Of a stretch of 64,000 nt of DNA, positions 7,799 to 16,104 are shown piece by piece. How positions within the stretch are numbered: the first letter of the stretch is position 1; the number at the start of each line of letters is the position of its first letter. The notes below the pieces were generated by a model, which saw only the letters and a list, made by a program, of their open reading frames with translations, did not search any database and was not told the origin of the DNA. Both the position numbers and the translations under genes were made by a program. The stretch is from Cellulosimicrobium cellulans (GTDB taxonomy: Bacteria > Actinomycetota > Actinomycetes > Actinomycetales > Cellulomonadaceae): positions 116,389 through 180,388 of the forward strand of contig NZ_VEGH01000009.1 in NCBI RefSeq assembly GCF_007679345.1, given 5' to 3'.

Positions 7799-8638
7799 TC
7801 AGCCCGCCTCGACCGCCGGCCGGACCGCGTGCGCGACCGCCCACTCCAGCGCCCGGTCCGCGACGGCCTCCCAGCCCCGCTCGGCGCAGGTCCAGTGCGA
7901 CCGGCCCGGGATCTCGACGTACTCGGTGATCGCAGGGGACCTGCCGTACTTCTTCGCGTTCCCCCGGTTCACCGACGGCGGCATGATGTGGTCCTCCCCG
8001 CCGGCGAGGAACAGCAGCGGCGCCCGGTCCGCGTCGTAGTCCACCCAGGTCTCCTGGTGGCCCGGCTTGACGTTGGCGATCAGCCCGTACGCCCACAGCC
8101 AGGACCCCGGCGCCCCGATGGCGTACCGCTCCCAGGCGGCGTCCGAGTCCTCCCGGCTGAGCGTGTTCGCGAACGCGTAGTGGAACTGCTCGGGCGTGAA
8201 CGACACCGCCTCGTGCCGGGTCGACGGGTGCGTGAAGGTCGGCAGCAGCGCGCGCAGCTGGGACGGCGGCGTGACGTAGACGTTCTCGGTCGGCGCGGAG
8301 TCGATCACCACGGCCGCGGCCCCGAGGCCCCGCGCGAGCAGCAGCTGCGTGAGGGTCCCGCCGAACGAGTGCCCGATGAGGATCGGCGGCGCGTCGAGGC
8401 CCTCGACGACCCCGGCGAGGTGGTCGACGACGTCGGGCACGGTCAGCGCGGCGATGACGGACGGGTCGGCGCGCAGGGCCTCGACCTCGACCTCGAGGCC
8501 CGGGTACGCGGGCGCGAGCACCCGGTAGCCCTTCGCCTCGTAGTACGGGACCCAGTGCTCCCACGAGCGGGGGGTCATCCAGAGGCCGTGCACGAGGACG
8601 ATCGTGTCCGGGGCGCCGGCGGGCAGCGGTGCGGTCAT
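7799..8638 (-). CDS. Alpha/beta-hydrolase
   Basis: A 279-residue single-domain alpha/beta-hydrolase with no signal peptide. The oxyanion region is LVHGLWMTPRSWEHW (from residue 15), the nucleophile elbow is GHSFGGT with Ser91, the acid is in LAGGEDHIMP and the histidine in GRSHWTC. The substrate is unknown. The HGLWMTPRSWE signature is common among non-haem peroxidase-like or esterase-like members of this superfamily. The ATG at 8638 has GGGAG upstream. It diverges from the next gene and is convergent with the phosphatase. Confidence 0.85.
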   Translation of the reverse strand: MTAPLPAGAPDTIVLVHGLWMTPRSWEHWVPYYEAKGYRVLAPAYPGLEVEVEALRADPSVIAALTVPDVVDHLAGVVEGLDAPPILIGHSFGGTLTQLLLARGLGAAAVVIDSAPTENVYVTPPSQLRALLPTFTHPSTRHEAVSFTPEQFHYAFANTLSREDSDAAWERYAIGAPGSWLWAYGLIANVKPGHQETWVDYDADRAPLLFLAGGEDHIMPPSVNRGNAKKYGRSPAITEYVEIPGRSHWTCAERGWEAVADRALEWAVAHAVRPAVEAG

Positions 8639-8876
8639 GAGGTGCTCCCAGGGTGGTGGGTGGTGGGACGGGACGGTGCGCAGACCCCGGGGGCCTGCGT
8701 GACGTGGGTCGCGGTCTCGCACGGTGGCACCAGGGGAGCCGGGCGCGCGGTCCGGGCCGCGGCGGGTGCTCCCCGGCCGCATCATGGCGCGGCTCGAGCG
8801 CGCCGCGGAAGCCCCCGGGGCCGCGGAGGAGGATGCTGGGGGCAGGGCGAGCAGCCCGGACGCGAGGAGGCGGACG

Positions 8877-9884
8877 ATGAACGCGGCGACGGTGCGGCGG
8901 CAGGACCACGGCGGGGGCGACGCCCCGAGCACCCCCGAGTACGACGCGTTCGGGCCGTGGGTGGACCCGGTGCGCACCCCGGAGGAGGTGCCGCCGCTGT
9001 ACCGGGACCACCCGGTGGACCTCGCGGGCAGCCGGCTGGTGCTCAAGGTGCCGCGCGACATCGCCCGCCGGGACGCGACCCCGGACATGGACCTGTACGA
9101 CCATCTCCTGGTGCTCGGGCCGGACCGGTTCACCGCGCTGAGCCGGCGGACCGGCGGCGACCCCGCGCCGCGCGGGCGCGCGGCGTCCCGGACCGCGGGC
9201 GGCCGCGGGTACGACGTGGTAGAGGTGCCGTACGACCAGGTCGCCGCCGTCGGGACCAGCGTCGACCTGCTCGACGGCCGCCTCACCGTGCACGCGCTGG
9301 CCGGCCCGTCGGTGGCGGTGCGGTTCAGCGGGTCCTCGGCCGACGTGGTCGCGGGCTTCGTCGACATGCTGCGGACGCTCGCCTGGCCCGTGCCGACGTC
9401 CGGGGACCCGGCCCCGCGGGACCCCACCGCGGGCGCGCCCGGGCTGGGGCGCCTCGACCGCCGGGCGCTCGGCGAGAAGGAGATCGGCCTGGTGTCGGCG
9501 TACCGCGAGGTCGCGGACCGCGAGCCCGGGCTGCGGGCGCTCGCGGCGCACCCCCGGCGGACCGTGCTGCCGCTGCGCGGCGGGGTGTCCCGGGCCGTGC
9601 ACCTGCTGCACCCGATGACGGTGCAGGCGGCCGTCGTCGCGTCGGACGGCCGCGAGCTGCAGGTGTTCGGCCGGCGGGCGTGGCTCGCGCGCGGCCGCAC
9701 GCCGGTGCACTCCGAGTCCCGGGTGGTGCTGCCGCTCGAGCGGCTGACCGAGGTGCGCGCCGTGCCGCACCCGGCGTACGCGGGCGTGGTGGTCGTGACC
9801 CTGCGGTCCGGGGACGCGGCGCTCGACCTGCCGGTCCCGGCCGGCTCGGACGCCGAGCGGGTCCTGGCGGGCCTGCTGCGCTGA
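8877..9884 (+). CDS. Hypothetical protein, 335 residues
   Basis: I do not recognise a named family. The ATG at 8877 is chosen for the GAGGAGG 6 bases upstream. The protein is soluble with no signal peptide. Two similar segments, RLVLKVPRDIARRD..DLYDHLLVLGPDRFTALSR and VQAAVVASDGRELQVFGRRAW, each followed by a V-V-x-V/LPLERL strand, suggest two PH-like beta-barrel modules, which is inference from pattern only. The 240 bases upstream are a divergent gap shared with the hydrolase gene, with no -10 box I can defend. Confidence 0.65.
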   Translation: MNAATVRRQDHGGGDAPSTPEYDAFGPWVDPVRTPEEVPPLYRDHPVDLAGSRLVLKVPRDIARRDATPDMDLYDHLLVLGPDRFTALSRRTGGDPAPRGRAASRTAGGRGYDVVEVPYDQVAAVGTSVDLLDGRLTVHALAGPSVAVRFSGSSADVVAGFVDMLRTLAWPVPTSGDPAPRDPTAGAPGLGRLDRRALGEKEIGLVSAYREVADREPGLRALAAHPRRTVLPLRGGVSRAVHLLHPMTVQAAVVASDGRELQVFGRRAWLARGRTPVHSESRVVLPLERLTEVRAVPHPAYAGVVVVTLRSGDAALDLPVPAGSDAERVLAGLLR

Positions 9885-9923
9885 CCCCGTGCGGCCGGGC
9901 CGGTCCGGTGGCAGCGTGGTCGC

Positions 9924-10052
9924 ATGAGCGAGGACGTCCCCGACAGCTTCGACCCGCAGCAGCCCGACCTGCCGACGCTCGACGTCGACCCCGACCCGCT
10001 GCCCGACGACCACGACGGCGAGGCGCCGACCCGCGACGAGCCCGAGGACTGA
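9924..10052 (+). CDS. Small acidic protein, 42 residues
   Basis: MSEDVPDSFDPQQPDLP and on to EPED, a 42-residue, strongly acidic, disordered-looking protein rich in Asp and Pro. The box CAGCGT at 9912-9917, six bases before the ATG, gives it a leaderless layout like real genes in this window. The codons are G/C-ending as in neighbours. The function is unknown. It could instead be spurious. Confidence 0.5.
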   Translation: MSEDVPDSFDPQQPDLPTLDVDPDPLPDDHDGEAPTRDEPED

Positions 10053-10074
10053 GGGCCCGCCGCGGGTCCGGCGG

Positions 10075-10455
10075 TCACGCCGCGAGGGCCCGCGCCTTGA
10101 GGCGGCCGAACTCCTCGGTGTCGATGACGCCCTGGTCCAGCAGGGCCTTGGCGTCGGCGATCTCGTCGGCCGGCGATCTGCCCGCGGTCTGCCGGATGTA
10201 GGCGTCGGTGTCCCGGCGCGCGGTCGCGATCGCCGCCGCGTGCCGCTCGGCCATGCCGCGCCCGCGGGCGATGACGTAGACGAGCATCGACAGCCACGGC
10301 ACCACGACCAGCGCGACGATCCACACCGCCTTCCACCAGCCGCTCAGGTCGCGGTCGCGGAACAGGTCGCCGCAGATCTGCCACAGCAGCACGAGGTAGG
10401 CGACGAACAGGAACCACCAGACCATCAGCCAGAACCAGTCCCAGAAGTCGTTCAC
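10075..10455 (-). CDS. Membrane protein with PLDc_N-like and SHOCT domains
   Basis: 126 residues. Two transmembrane helices at the N-terminus (FWLMVWWFLFVAYLVLLW and AVWIVALVVVPWLSMLVYVI) are typical of the phospholipase-D N-terminal membrane module. A short C-terminal SHOCT motif follows (ADAKALLDQGVIDTEEFGRLKARAL). The start is a GTG at 10455. Such proteins occur in stress and hypoxia-type gene sets but no biochemical role is established. A copy of the 17-bp dyad lies 85 bp upstream (10540-10556). Confidence 0.8.
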   Translation of the reverse strand: MNDFWDWFWLMVWWFLFVAYLVLLWQICGDLFRDRDLSGWWKAVWIVALVVVPWLSMLVYVIARGRGMAERHAAAIATARRDTDAYIRQTAGRSPADEIADAKALLDQGVIDTEEFGRLKARALAA

Positions 10456-10511
10456 GGTCCCACCTCTCGCTCGAGCCGCGGCCGACCGCGTCCGTGACCG
10501 GCCCGGTGACC

Positions 10512-10517
10512 ACGCTG
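10512..10517 (-). promoter_or_regulatory. Possible -10 box (CAGCGT) of the PLDc_N-SHOCT gene
   Basis: On the minus strand CAGCGT, one base off TANNNT, lies about 57 bp before the start codon and about 30 bp downstream of the dyad at 10540-10556. Confidence 0.3.
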
Positions 10518-10539
10518 CCGGGCCGCGACCTGGGGCGTC

Positions 10540-10556
10540 ACACCCGTCAGGGGTGA
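10540..10556. promoter_or_regulatory. 17-bp dyad, copy 1 (ACACCCGTCAGGGGTGA)
   Basis: CACCC and GGGTG half-sites around five bases. It matches the family consensus TCACCCGnnGnGGGTGA except at the first base and the tenth. It lies 85 bp upstream of the minus-strand membrane-SHOCT gene. Confidence 0.55.
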
Positions 10557-10568
10557 GCCCGGGGGCGA

Positions 10569-10585
10569 CTACCCGCGCCGGGTGA
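10569..10585. promoter_or_regulatory. 17-bp dyad, copy 2 (CTACCCGCGCCGGGTGA)
   Basis: A second copy only 12 bp from copy 1, with a perfect ACCCG-CGC-CGGGT core. It lies 74 bp upstream of the ATPase start. The divergent gap therefore has one dyad for each direction. Confidence 0.55.
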
Positions 10586-10658
10586 GGCCCGTCCGCCGAC
10601 GCCGCGGCGACGGTGGTCGAGGGGCGCCGCCGGGCGCCCGGCGGCGACAGGCGGGAAC

Positions 10659-13409
10659 ATGACGACGACCCAGGTGCCGGCGCGGGAGTGGCACGCCGCG
10701 ACCGTGGCGGAGACGTGCGCGGCGTTCGGGGTCGACCCGGCGCGCGGGCTGACGGCGGCCGACGCCGCCGACCGGCTGCGGGAGCACGGGCCGAACGCGC
10801 TGGCGGAGGAGAAGCCCGAGCCGACGTGGCGCGCCTTCGCCCGGCAGTACGCCGACCTCATGCAGCTCGTCCTGGTCGGCGCCGCCGTGGTGAGCATGGT
10901 GGCGCTGCGCGACCTCGGCACGGGACTGGTGATCCTGGCGCTGACGGTGGTCAACGCCCTGATGGGGCTGCACCAGGAGGGCAAGGCCGCCGAGAGCGTC
11001 GCGGCCCTGCGCACGATGCTCGTGATGACGGCCCGGGTGCTGCGGGACGGACAGGTCCTCCAGGTGCCGGCGGAGCAGCTGGTGCCGGGCGACCTCGTCC
11101 GGTTCGAGGCGGGGGACAAGGTGCCCGCCGACGGCCGGCTCGTGGTCGCCGCGTCGCTCGAGATCGAGGAGGCGGGCCTGACCGGCGAGAGCACCCCGGT
11201 GCCGAAGTCGGTCGACCCGGTCACCGGCGACGCCGTCCCGCTGGGTGACCGCGTCGACATGGCCTACATGAACGCCCAGGTCACCCGCGGCCGCGGCGAG
11301 ATGGTGGTGACGGCGACCGGCATGGCCACCGAGGTCGGCCGGATCTCCGGGATGCTCGGGGCGGTCGAGACCGACGAGACGCCGCTGACCCGCCAGCTCA
11401 ACCGGCTGACGGTGATCATCACGCTGATGGCCGCCGTCGCGCTGGTCCTCGTGATCGTGCTCGGCCTGGCCCGCGGCGAGGACTTCGACACCCTGTTCCT
11501 GGTCGGCATCAGCCTCGCCGTCGCCGCCATCCCCACCGGCCTGCCCGCGGTCGTGACCATGCTGCTGTCGCTGGGGACCCGGGAGCTCGCGGGCGCCGGG
11601 GCGATCGTGAAGCGGCTGCGCTCGGTGGAGACCCTCGGTGCGACGTCGGCGATCTGCTCGGACAAGACCGGCACCCTGACGCTCAACCAGATGACGGCGC
11701 GGCGACTGGTGCTCGCGGGCCGGCGGTTCGGGGTGGACGGCGAGGGCTACGCGACCACCGGGCGGATCCTCGCCACCGGCGGCGGCCCCGAGGTCCGGTT
11801 GGAACCGTTCCTGCTGCCGATGGCGCTCGCGAGCGACGCGACGGTGCGGGACGGCGACCTGGTCGGCGACCCGACCGAGGGCGCGCTGGTCGTGCTCGCC
11901 GCGAAGGGCGGGCTGGACGTCGAGGAGACCCGGCTGGCGTACCCGCGGGTGGCCGAGGTGCCCTTCGACGCGGCGTACAAGCTGATGGCGACGTTCCACG
12001 AGGTGGAGACGCCCGTCGCGGCCGTGCGGTGCTACGTCAAGGGCGCCCCGGACGTGCTGCTGGCGCGGGCGACGCACTACCGGGACGCCGACGGCAGCAC
12101 CCGGCCGATCGGCGACCTGCGGGCGCGCGTCGAGGCGGAGAACGACGCACTCGCCGGCGAGGGGATGCGGGTGCTCGCGCTCGCGCAGAAGGACGTCGGG
12201 CAGGCCGACCTCGCGGGCGAGCTGCTCGACCTGGTCGACGGGCTGGAGCTGCTGGCCCTGGTCGGCATCGTCGACCCGCCCCGCAAGGAGGCCCGCGACG
12301 CGATCGCCGCGTGCAAGGACGCGGGGATCCGGGTCCGGATGATCACCGGCGACCACGTGACCACCGCGGCCGCGATCGCCGGACAGCTCGGCATCGAGGG
12401 CCGGGCGCTCACCGGGGCCGAGTTCGCCGCCATGCCCGACGAGCGGCTGGAGGCCGAGGTCGACGAGATCGGCGTGGTCGCGCGCGTGGCCCCGCAGGAC
12501 AAGGTCCGGCTGGTCGACGTGCTCAAGCGGCGTGGCCAGGTGGTCGCGATGACCGGCGACGGCGTGAACGACGCGCCCGCGCTCACCCGGGCGGACATCG
12601 GCGTGGCCATGGGGATCACCGGCACGGAGGTGACCAAGGACGCCGCCGAGATGATCCTGACCGACGACAACTTCGCGACCATCGTCACCGCGGTGGAGCG
12701 CGGCCGCGGGCTGTACGACAACCTCATGCGGTACATCCGGTTCCAGATGGTGGTGCTGGTGGGGTTCATCCTCACGTTCGTCGGCGCCGGGATCTTCACG
12801 GTGGCGGCCGGCGTGCCGCTGTCGCCGCTGCAGATCCTGTGGATCAACTTCGCGATCGACGTGGTGCTGGCGATCGGCCTCGGCTTCGACGCGCCGGCCT
12901 CCGACCTGATGCGCCGGCGCCCACGCGCCGCGGACGCCCCGGTGCTCGGGCGCGCGCTCGGGGCCCGGCTCGCCCTCGACGGGGTGCTCGTCGCCGTGGC
13001 CGTGCTGCTGGTGGTCGCGTGGGCCGAGCCGCGGTACGGGCTGCTCGTCGCCACCACGATGGGGCTGACGGCGATGTCGCTGGTGCACGTGGTGGTCGCC
13101 GCCGAGTGGCGGGACCGGTTCCGCAGCGTGCTGCGCGCCGAGACGGTGGCCAACGCGCGGTTCGTGACCCTGGTGCTCGTGGTCCTCGGGCTCACGGTCC
13201 TCGTGACCTCGATCCCGCTGCTGCAGCGCCTGTTCGGCACCACGGACCTGTCGCTGCAGCAGTGGGGCGTGTGCCTGCTGGCGGTGCTGGGCTACCTGGT
13301 CGTCGCCGAGGTGCTGCGCTGGGGGGCGCGGCTGGCGGCGCGGCGCGGCGGGTCGGAGGTCCCGTCGGGGACCGCGGTCGCCGCGCCGGCGGGCGCCCCG
13401 GCCCGGTGA
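10659..13409 (+). CDS. P2-type (calcium-type) cation-transporting P-type ATPase
   Basis: A 916-residue P-type ATPase of the SERCA/PMR-like group. It has an N-terminal cation-ATPase domain, TGES at 175-178 (dephosphorylation), phosphorylation site DKTGT with Asp335, KGAPD in the nucleotide domain, GDGVND near 633, and about ten membrane segments. The M4 motif reads AAIPTGLPAVVT: Thr293 replaces the glutamate of PEGLP that binds calcium in SERCA. M6 keeps NFAID. The transported ion is therefore uncertain. The downstream exporter gene overlaps its stop codon by GTGA. A copy of the dyad lies 74 bp upstream. Confidence 0.92.
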   Translation: MTTTQVPAREWHAATVAETCAAFGVDPARGLTAADAADRLREHGPNALAEEKPEPTWRAFARQYADLMQLVLVGAAVVSMVALRDLGTGLVILALTVVNALMGLHQEGKAAESVAALRTMLVMTARVLRDGQVLQVPAEQLVPGDLVRFEAGDKVPADGRLVVAASLEIEEAGLTGESTPVPKSVDPVTGDAVPLGDRVDMAYMNAQVTRGRGEMVVTATGMATEVGRISGMLGAVETDETPLTRQLNRLTVIITLMAAVALVLVIVLGLARGEDFDTLFLVGISLAVAAIPTGLPAVVTMLLSLGTRELAGAGAIVKRLRSVETLGATSAICSDKTGTLTLNQMTARRLVLAGRRFGVDGEGYATTGRILATGGGPEVRLEPFLLPMALASDATVRDGDLVGDPTEGALVVLAAKGGLDVEETRLAYPRVAEVPFDAAYKLMATFHEVETPVAAVRCYVKGAPDVLLARATHYRDADGSTRPIGDLRARVEAENDALAGEGMRVLALAQKDVGQADLAGELLDLVDGLELLALVGIVDPPRKEARDAIAACKDAGIRVRMITGDHVTTAAAIAGQLGIEGRALTGAEFAAMPDERLEAEVDEIGVVARVAPQDKVRLVDVLKRRGQVVAMTGDGVNDAPALTRADIGVAMGITGTEVTKDAAEMILTDDNFATIVTAVERGRGLYDNLMRYIRFQMVVLVGFILTFVGAGIFTVAAGVPLSPLQILWINFAIDVVLAIGLGFDAPASDLMRRRPRAADAPVLGRALGARLALDGVLVAVAVLLVVAWAEPRYGLLVATTMGLTAMSLVHVVVAAEWRDRFRSVLRAETVANARFVTLVLVVLGLTVLVTSIPLLQRLFGTTDLSLQQWGVCLLAVLGYLVVAEVLRWGARLAARRGGSEVPSGTAVAAPAGAPAR

Positions 13410-14971
13410 CCGCCCCGGCCGAGGCGCTCGGCCGCACCGAGCGCCGGCTGGCGGTGCTGCTCGCGCTCGCGATGTTCGTGCTCGTCGTGGACACCTCGCT
13501 GATGAACGTGTCGATCTCCGCGGTGGTCCGCGACCTGGGCACCACGGTGAGCGGGGTGCAGTCCGCGATCGCGCTCGAGGCGCTGGTGTCGGCGGCGTTC
13601 ATCCTCGTCGGCAGCAAGGTCGGCGACCTCGTCGGGCGCAAGCGCGCGTACGTGCTCGGGCTGCTGGGCTACGCGGTCGGCGCGGCCGCCATGACCTTCG
13701 CGCACAGCCTGACGGCGGTGATCGTGCTCTGGGCCGTCGTCGGCGGGCTCGGGGCGTCGCTGCTGCTGCCCGCGATGCAGTCGCTCGTGCACGGCAACTT
13801 CGCCGGCACCGCGCAGAAGAAGGTCTACGCCCTGGTCGGCGCCGCCGCCTCGATCGCGGCGGCCGTCGGACCGCTGCTCGGCGGGTTCATCACCACGTAC
13901 CTGTCCTGGCGGGTCGCGTTCGGGCTGGAGCTCGTGGTGATCGTCGTCGTGCTGTCCGGCATCCGGCTCGTGCGCGACGTGCCGTACACGGGATCGCGGG
14001 AGATCGACGTCGTCGGTGCGCTGCTGTCCGCCGCCGGGATGGGCGGCCTCGTGCTGGGCGTGCTCGCCTGGCAGGAGGGCGCCGGGTCCGTCGGCCTGCT
14101 GCTCGCGGTCGGGGTGCTGGCGCTCGCAGGCCTCGCGGGGTGGCTGGTGCGGCGGTCCCGGGGCGGCCGGGCGGTGCTGATCGACCCGGGCCTGTTCCGC
14201 GCCCCGCGGTTCCGGATCGGCGTCTCCCAGCAGCTGCTGCAGCAGGTGGCGCTCGGCGGGGCGATGATCGCGCTGCCGATCTTCCTGCAGATGGTCCTCG
14301 AGTACGACGCGATGGCGGCGGGGCTCTCGCTGGCGCCGCTGTCGCTGAGCATGTTCGTCGTCGCGCTGACCATGAGCCGGCGGGCGGGGCGGTGGCCGGC
14401 GCACCGGGTGGTCCTGGGCGGGTTCCTGCTGCTGGTCGCGGGGGTCGCCGCGCTGCTGCCGGTCGTGCCGCGCGCCGGGTCGGGGTGGGCGCTCGCGGGA
14501 CCGCTGGTCGTCGCGGGGTGCGGGCTGGGGCTGCTCGTCTCGCAGCTCAACGACTACACGCTGTCGCCGGTGTCCGAGGAGCGCGTGAGCGAGGCGGCCG
14601 GCGTGAACTCGGCGGGCGGGTCGTTCGGCCTGTCGTTCGGGCTCGCGCTCGCGGGCGCCGTGCTGCTCGCCGCGCTGTCGGCCGGGTTCACCGCCCAGGC
14701 GCGGGCGAGCGAGGTGCTGGCACCGGCGGACCAGGAGCGCGTGGCCGCGGCGCTCGACGAGGACGCCGAGCTGATGAGCACCACCCAGCTGGAGGCGCTG
14801 CTCGCGGACGAGCCGCCCGCGGCCGCGGCCGAGGTGGTGCGGATCAACGAGGAGGTGCGCCCGCGCGCCCTCCAGGCGGCGCTGCTGGTGCCGCTGGTGG
14901 CCGGCGCGCTGGGCGCGGCGAACGCCCTGCGCATGCGCCGCGCGGCCTCCGCACCGCGCCCCGCCGCCTGA
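13406..14971 (+). CDS. MFS transporter, DHA2 (14-helix) drug:proton antiporter type
   Basis: 521 residues with about 14 hydrophobic segments. The motif-A region reads GSKVGDLVGRKRAYVLG after helix 2, and motif C-like LVGAAASIAAAVGPLLGG in helix 5, as in the QacA/EmrB group. The C-terminal tail is acidic. The start GTG overlaps the stop of the ATPase gene, so the two are translationally coupled and probably work under one promoter. The substrate is unknown. Confidence 0.88.
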   Translation: MTAPAEALGRTERRLAVLLALAMFVLVVDTSLMNVSISAVVRDLGTTVSGVQSAIALEALVSAAFILVGSKVGDLVGRKRAYVLGLLGYAVGAAAMTFAHSLTAVIVLWAVVGGLGASLLLPAMQSLVHGNFAGTAQKKVYALVGAAASIAAAVGPLLGGFITTYLSWRVAFGLELVVIVVVLSGIRLVRDVPYTGSREIDVVGALLSAAGMGGLVLGVLAWQEGAGSVGLLLAVGVLALAGLAGWLVRRSRGGRAVLIDPGLFRAPRFRIGVSQQLLQQVALGGAMIALPIFLQMVLEYDAMAAGLSLAPLSLSMFVVALTMSRRAGRWPAHRVVLGGFLLLVAGVAALLPVVPRAGSGWALAGPLVVAGCGLGLLVSQLNDYTLSPVSEERVSEAAGVNSAGGSFGLSFGLALAGAVLLAALSAGFTAQARASEVLAPADQERVAAALDEDAELMSTTQLEALLADEPPAAAAEVVRINEEVRPRALQAALLVPLVAGALGAANALRMRRAASAPRPAA

Positions 14972-15039
14972 CCTCCCCGCCGGAGCGCCGCGCTCGCGCG
15001 CTCTCGCCCTCCGCGCGCGGACGGGCCGCGGGCGCGAGC

Positions 15040-15075
15040 GGACCCACCCGCGCCGGCGTCGGTGCAGGTGGGTCC
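15040..15075. terminator. Hairpin between convergent MFS and SHOCT genes
   Basis: A 9-bp perfect stem (15040-15048 and 15067-15075) with an 18-base loop, in the 117-bp gap between the two stop codons. Confidence 0.5.
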
Positions 15076-15088
15076 GTCGGCGGTGCCG

Positions 15089-15424
15089 TCAGCTCGCCAG
15101 GATGCGCGCCTTCTGGTCGGCGAACTCCTCCGCCGTCAGCACGCCCTCGTCGCGCAGCCTCGCGAGGTCGCGCAGCTGCGCGATCCGGGCGTCCGCGGCG
15201 TCCTGCGCCGGTGAGCCCGCGGGCACCGCCGGGTAGGGCGGCTCCTGGCTGTACCCCGGCGGGCCGTAGCCTGCCGGCACCGTGGCGCCGTACTGGGCCT
15301 GGGCCGCGCGCGCGTCCTGCTCGGCCCACCGGCCCTGCTGGCGCCGCTGCACTCGCCCCGACACCGCGCTCGCGGTCCCGGCGATCACGGCCGTCCTGGC
15401 CACCCCTCGCAGCAGTCCGGGCAT
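15089..15424 (-). CDS. SHOCT-domain protein
   Basis: 111 residues. There is a short N-terminal hydrophobic stretch (GVARTAVIAGTASAVSG), a Gln/Tyr/Pro-rich linker, and a C-terminal SHOCT motif (IAQLRDLARLRDEGVLTAEEFADQKARIL). SHOCT is a short oligomerisation-type domain often at protein ends; its role here is unknown. The ATG has GGAGGGG upstream. It follows the DUF6325 gene by 78 bp in the same direction and is probably co-transcribed with it. Confidence 0.82.
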   Translation of the reverse strand: MPGLLRGVARTAVIAGTASAVSGRVQRRQQGRWAEQDARAAQAQYGATVPAGYGPPGYSQEPPYPAVPAGSPAQDAADARIAQLRDLARLRDEGVLTAEEFADQKARILAS

Positions 15425-15502
15425 GGTCCCCTCCTCGTCCCTCGTGTCCTCGTCGTGCTCCGTGTCGTGCCCTGGTCGTGCCGTGCCGAGGCCGGCGTCG
15501 CC

Positions 15503-15940
15503 TCACACCTCCGTGGCGTCGAGCGCCGCGAGCAGCGCCTGCACCGGCACCCGCCCGCTGGCGACGAGCTGGCCGCCCCCGCGCCGGAGGGCCGAGGCGA
15601 ACGGCGCCGCCCACGCGTTCTCGTACACCAGCACCCCCGCCGCCGCCCCGGGCGCGAGCGCCGCGGCCGCCTCGGCGAGGTCGTCGTCGCCGAGCAGCCC
15701 CGAGGACGCGCCCTCGAGCACGGTGACGTCGAAGTCCCCGGTCGCGTCGAGCTCGCGCAGGTCGATGCCCGTGACGGTGCCGTCGTCGGCCTTCGCGACG
15801 AACGCCAGGTCGAGCACCCGGACGACCCCCCGGTCGACCAGGTCCATCAGCAGGGGGAACGCCTCGCCGTCCAGGCGGTTCTCCGGGAACTCGACGACCA
15901 GGTAGTCCACCGGGCCCATGTCCTCGATCGCGGTCTCCAC
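15503..15940 (-). CDS. DUF6325-family protein
   Basis: 145 residues beginning near MGPVDYLVVEFPENRLDG, the signature start of DUF6325 proteins, which are often next to SHOCT genes in actinobacteria. It continues as an alternating strand/helix protein (GVVRVLDLAFVAKADDG, DLAEAAAALAPG, GVLVYENAWAAPF). No activity is known. GTG 15940 is chosen because AGGAGG lies 5 bases upstream; ATG 15919 is possible. A dyad copy lies 97 bp upstream and is shared with the divergent LuxR-type regulator. Confidence 0.75.
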   Translation of the reverse strand: METAIEDMGPVDYLVVEFPENRLDGEAFPLLMDLVDRGVVRVLDLAFVAKADDGTVTGIDLRELDATGDFDVTVLEGASSGLLGDDDLAEAAAALAPGAAAGVLVYENAWAAPFASALRRGGGQLVASGRVPVQALLAALDATEV

Positions 15941-16036
15941 GACTGCCTCCTGCGCTCCGCGGCGCCCGGGACACCCCGGGCGGGGCCGCCCCCGCGAACC
16001 CGGTGCCTACGCTCGTCGGGGCCGGTCGGGCGGGCA

Positions 16037-16053
16037 TCACCCGCCGCGGGTGG
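16037..16053. promoter_or_regulatory. 17-bp dyad, copy 3 (TCACCCGCCGCGGGTGG)
   Basis: The perfect core CACCCG-CCG-CGGGTG. It is 97 bp from the DUF6325 start (minus strand) and centred about 60 bp before the LuxR-type regulator start, a usual activator position. Confidence 0.6.
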
Positions 16054-16069
16054 ACGCCCGGAAGCCGCC

Positions 16070-16098
16070 TTCGCACCGGCGACCCCGGGGTATACGTT
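16070..16098 (+). promoter_or_regulatory. Promoter of the LuxR/MalT-type regulator, leaderless
   Basis: TTCGCA (16070-16075), 17-bp spacer, TACGTT (16093-16098), then 6 bases to the ATG at 16105. No Shine-Dalgarno is present, so the transcript should start at the ATG. Confidence 0.6.
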
Positions 16099-16104
16099 GC
16101 GGAC

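Noticed and set aside
6324..10013. A 1229-codon open frame antisense to the PAS-PP2C gene, hydrolase region and following genes
   Set aside because: Long stop-free antisense frames are common in this G+C-rich DNA. The product is Arg/Pro/Gly-rich with no recognisable family, and the real genes in the interval have motifs and ribosome-binding sites.
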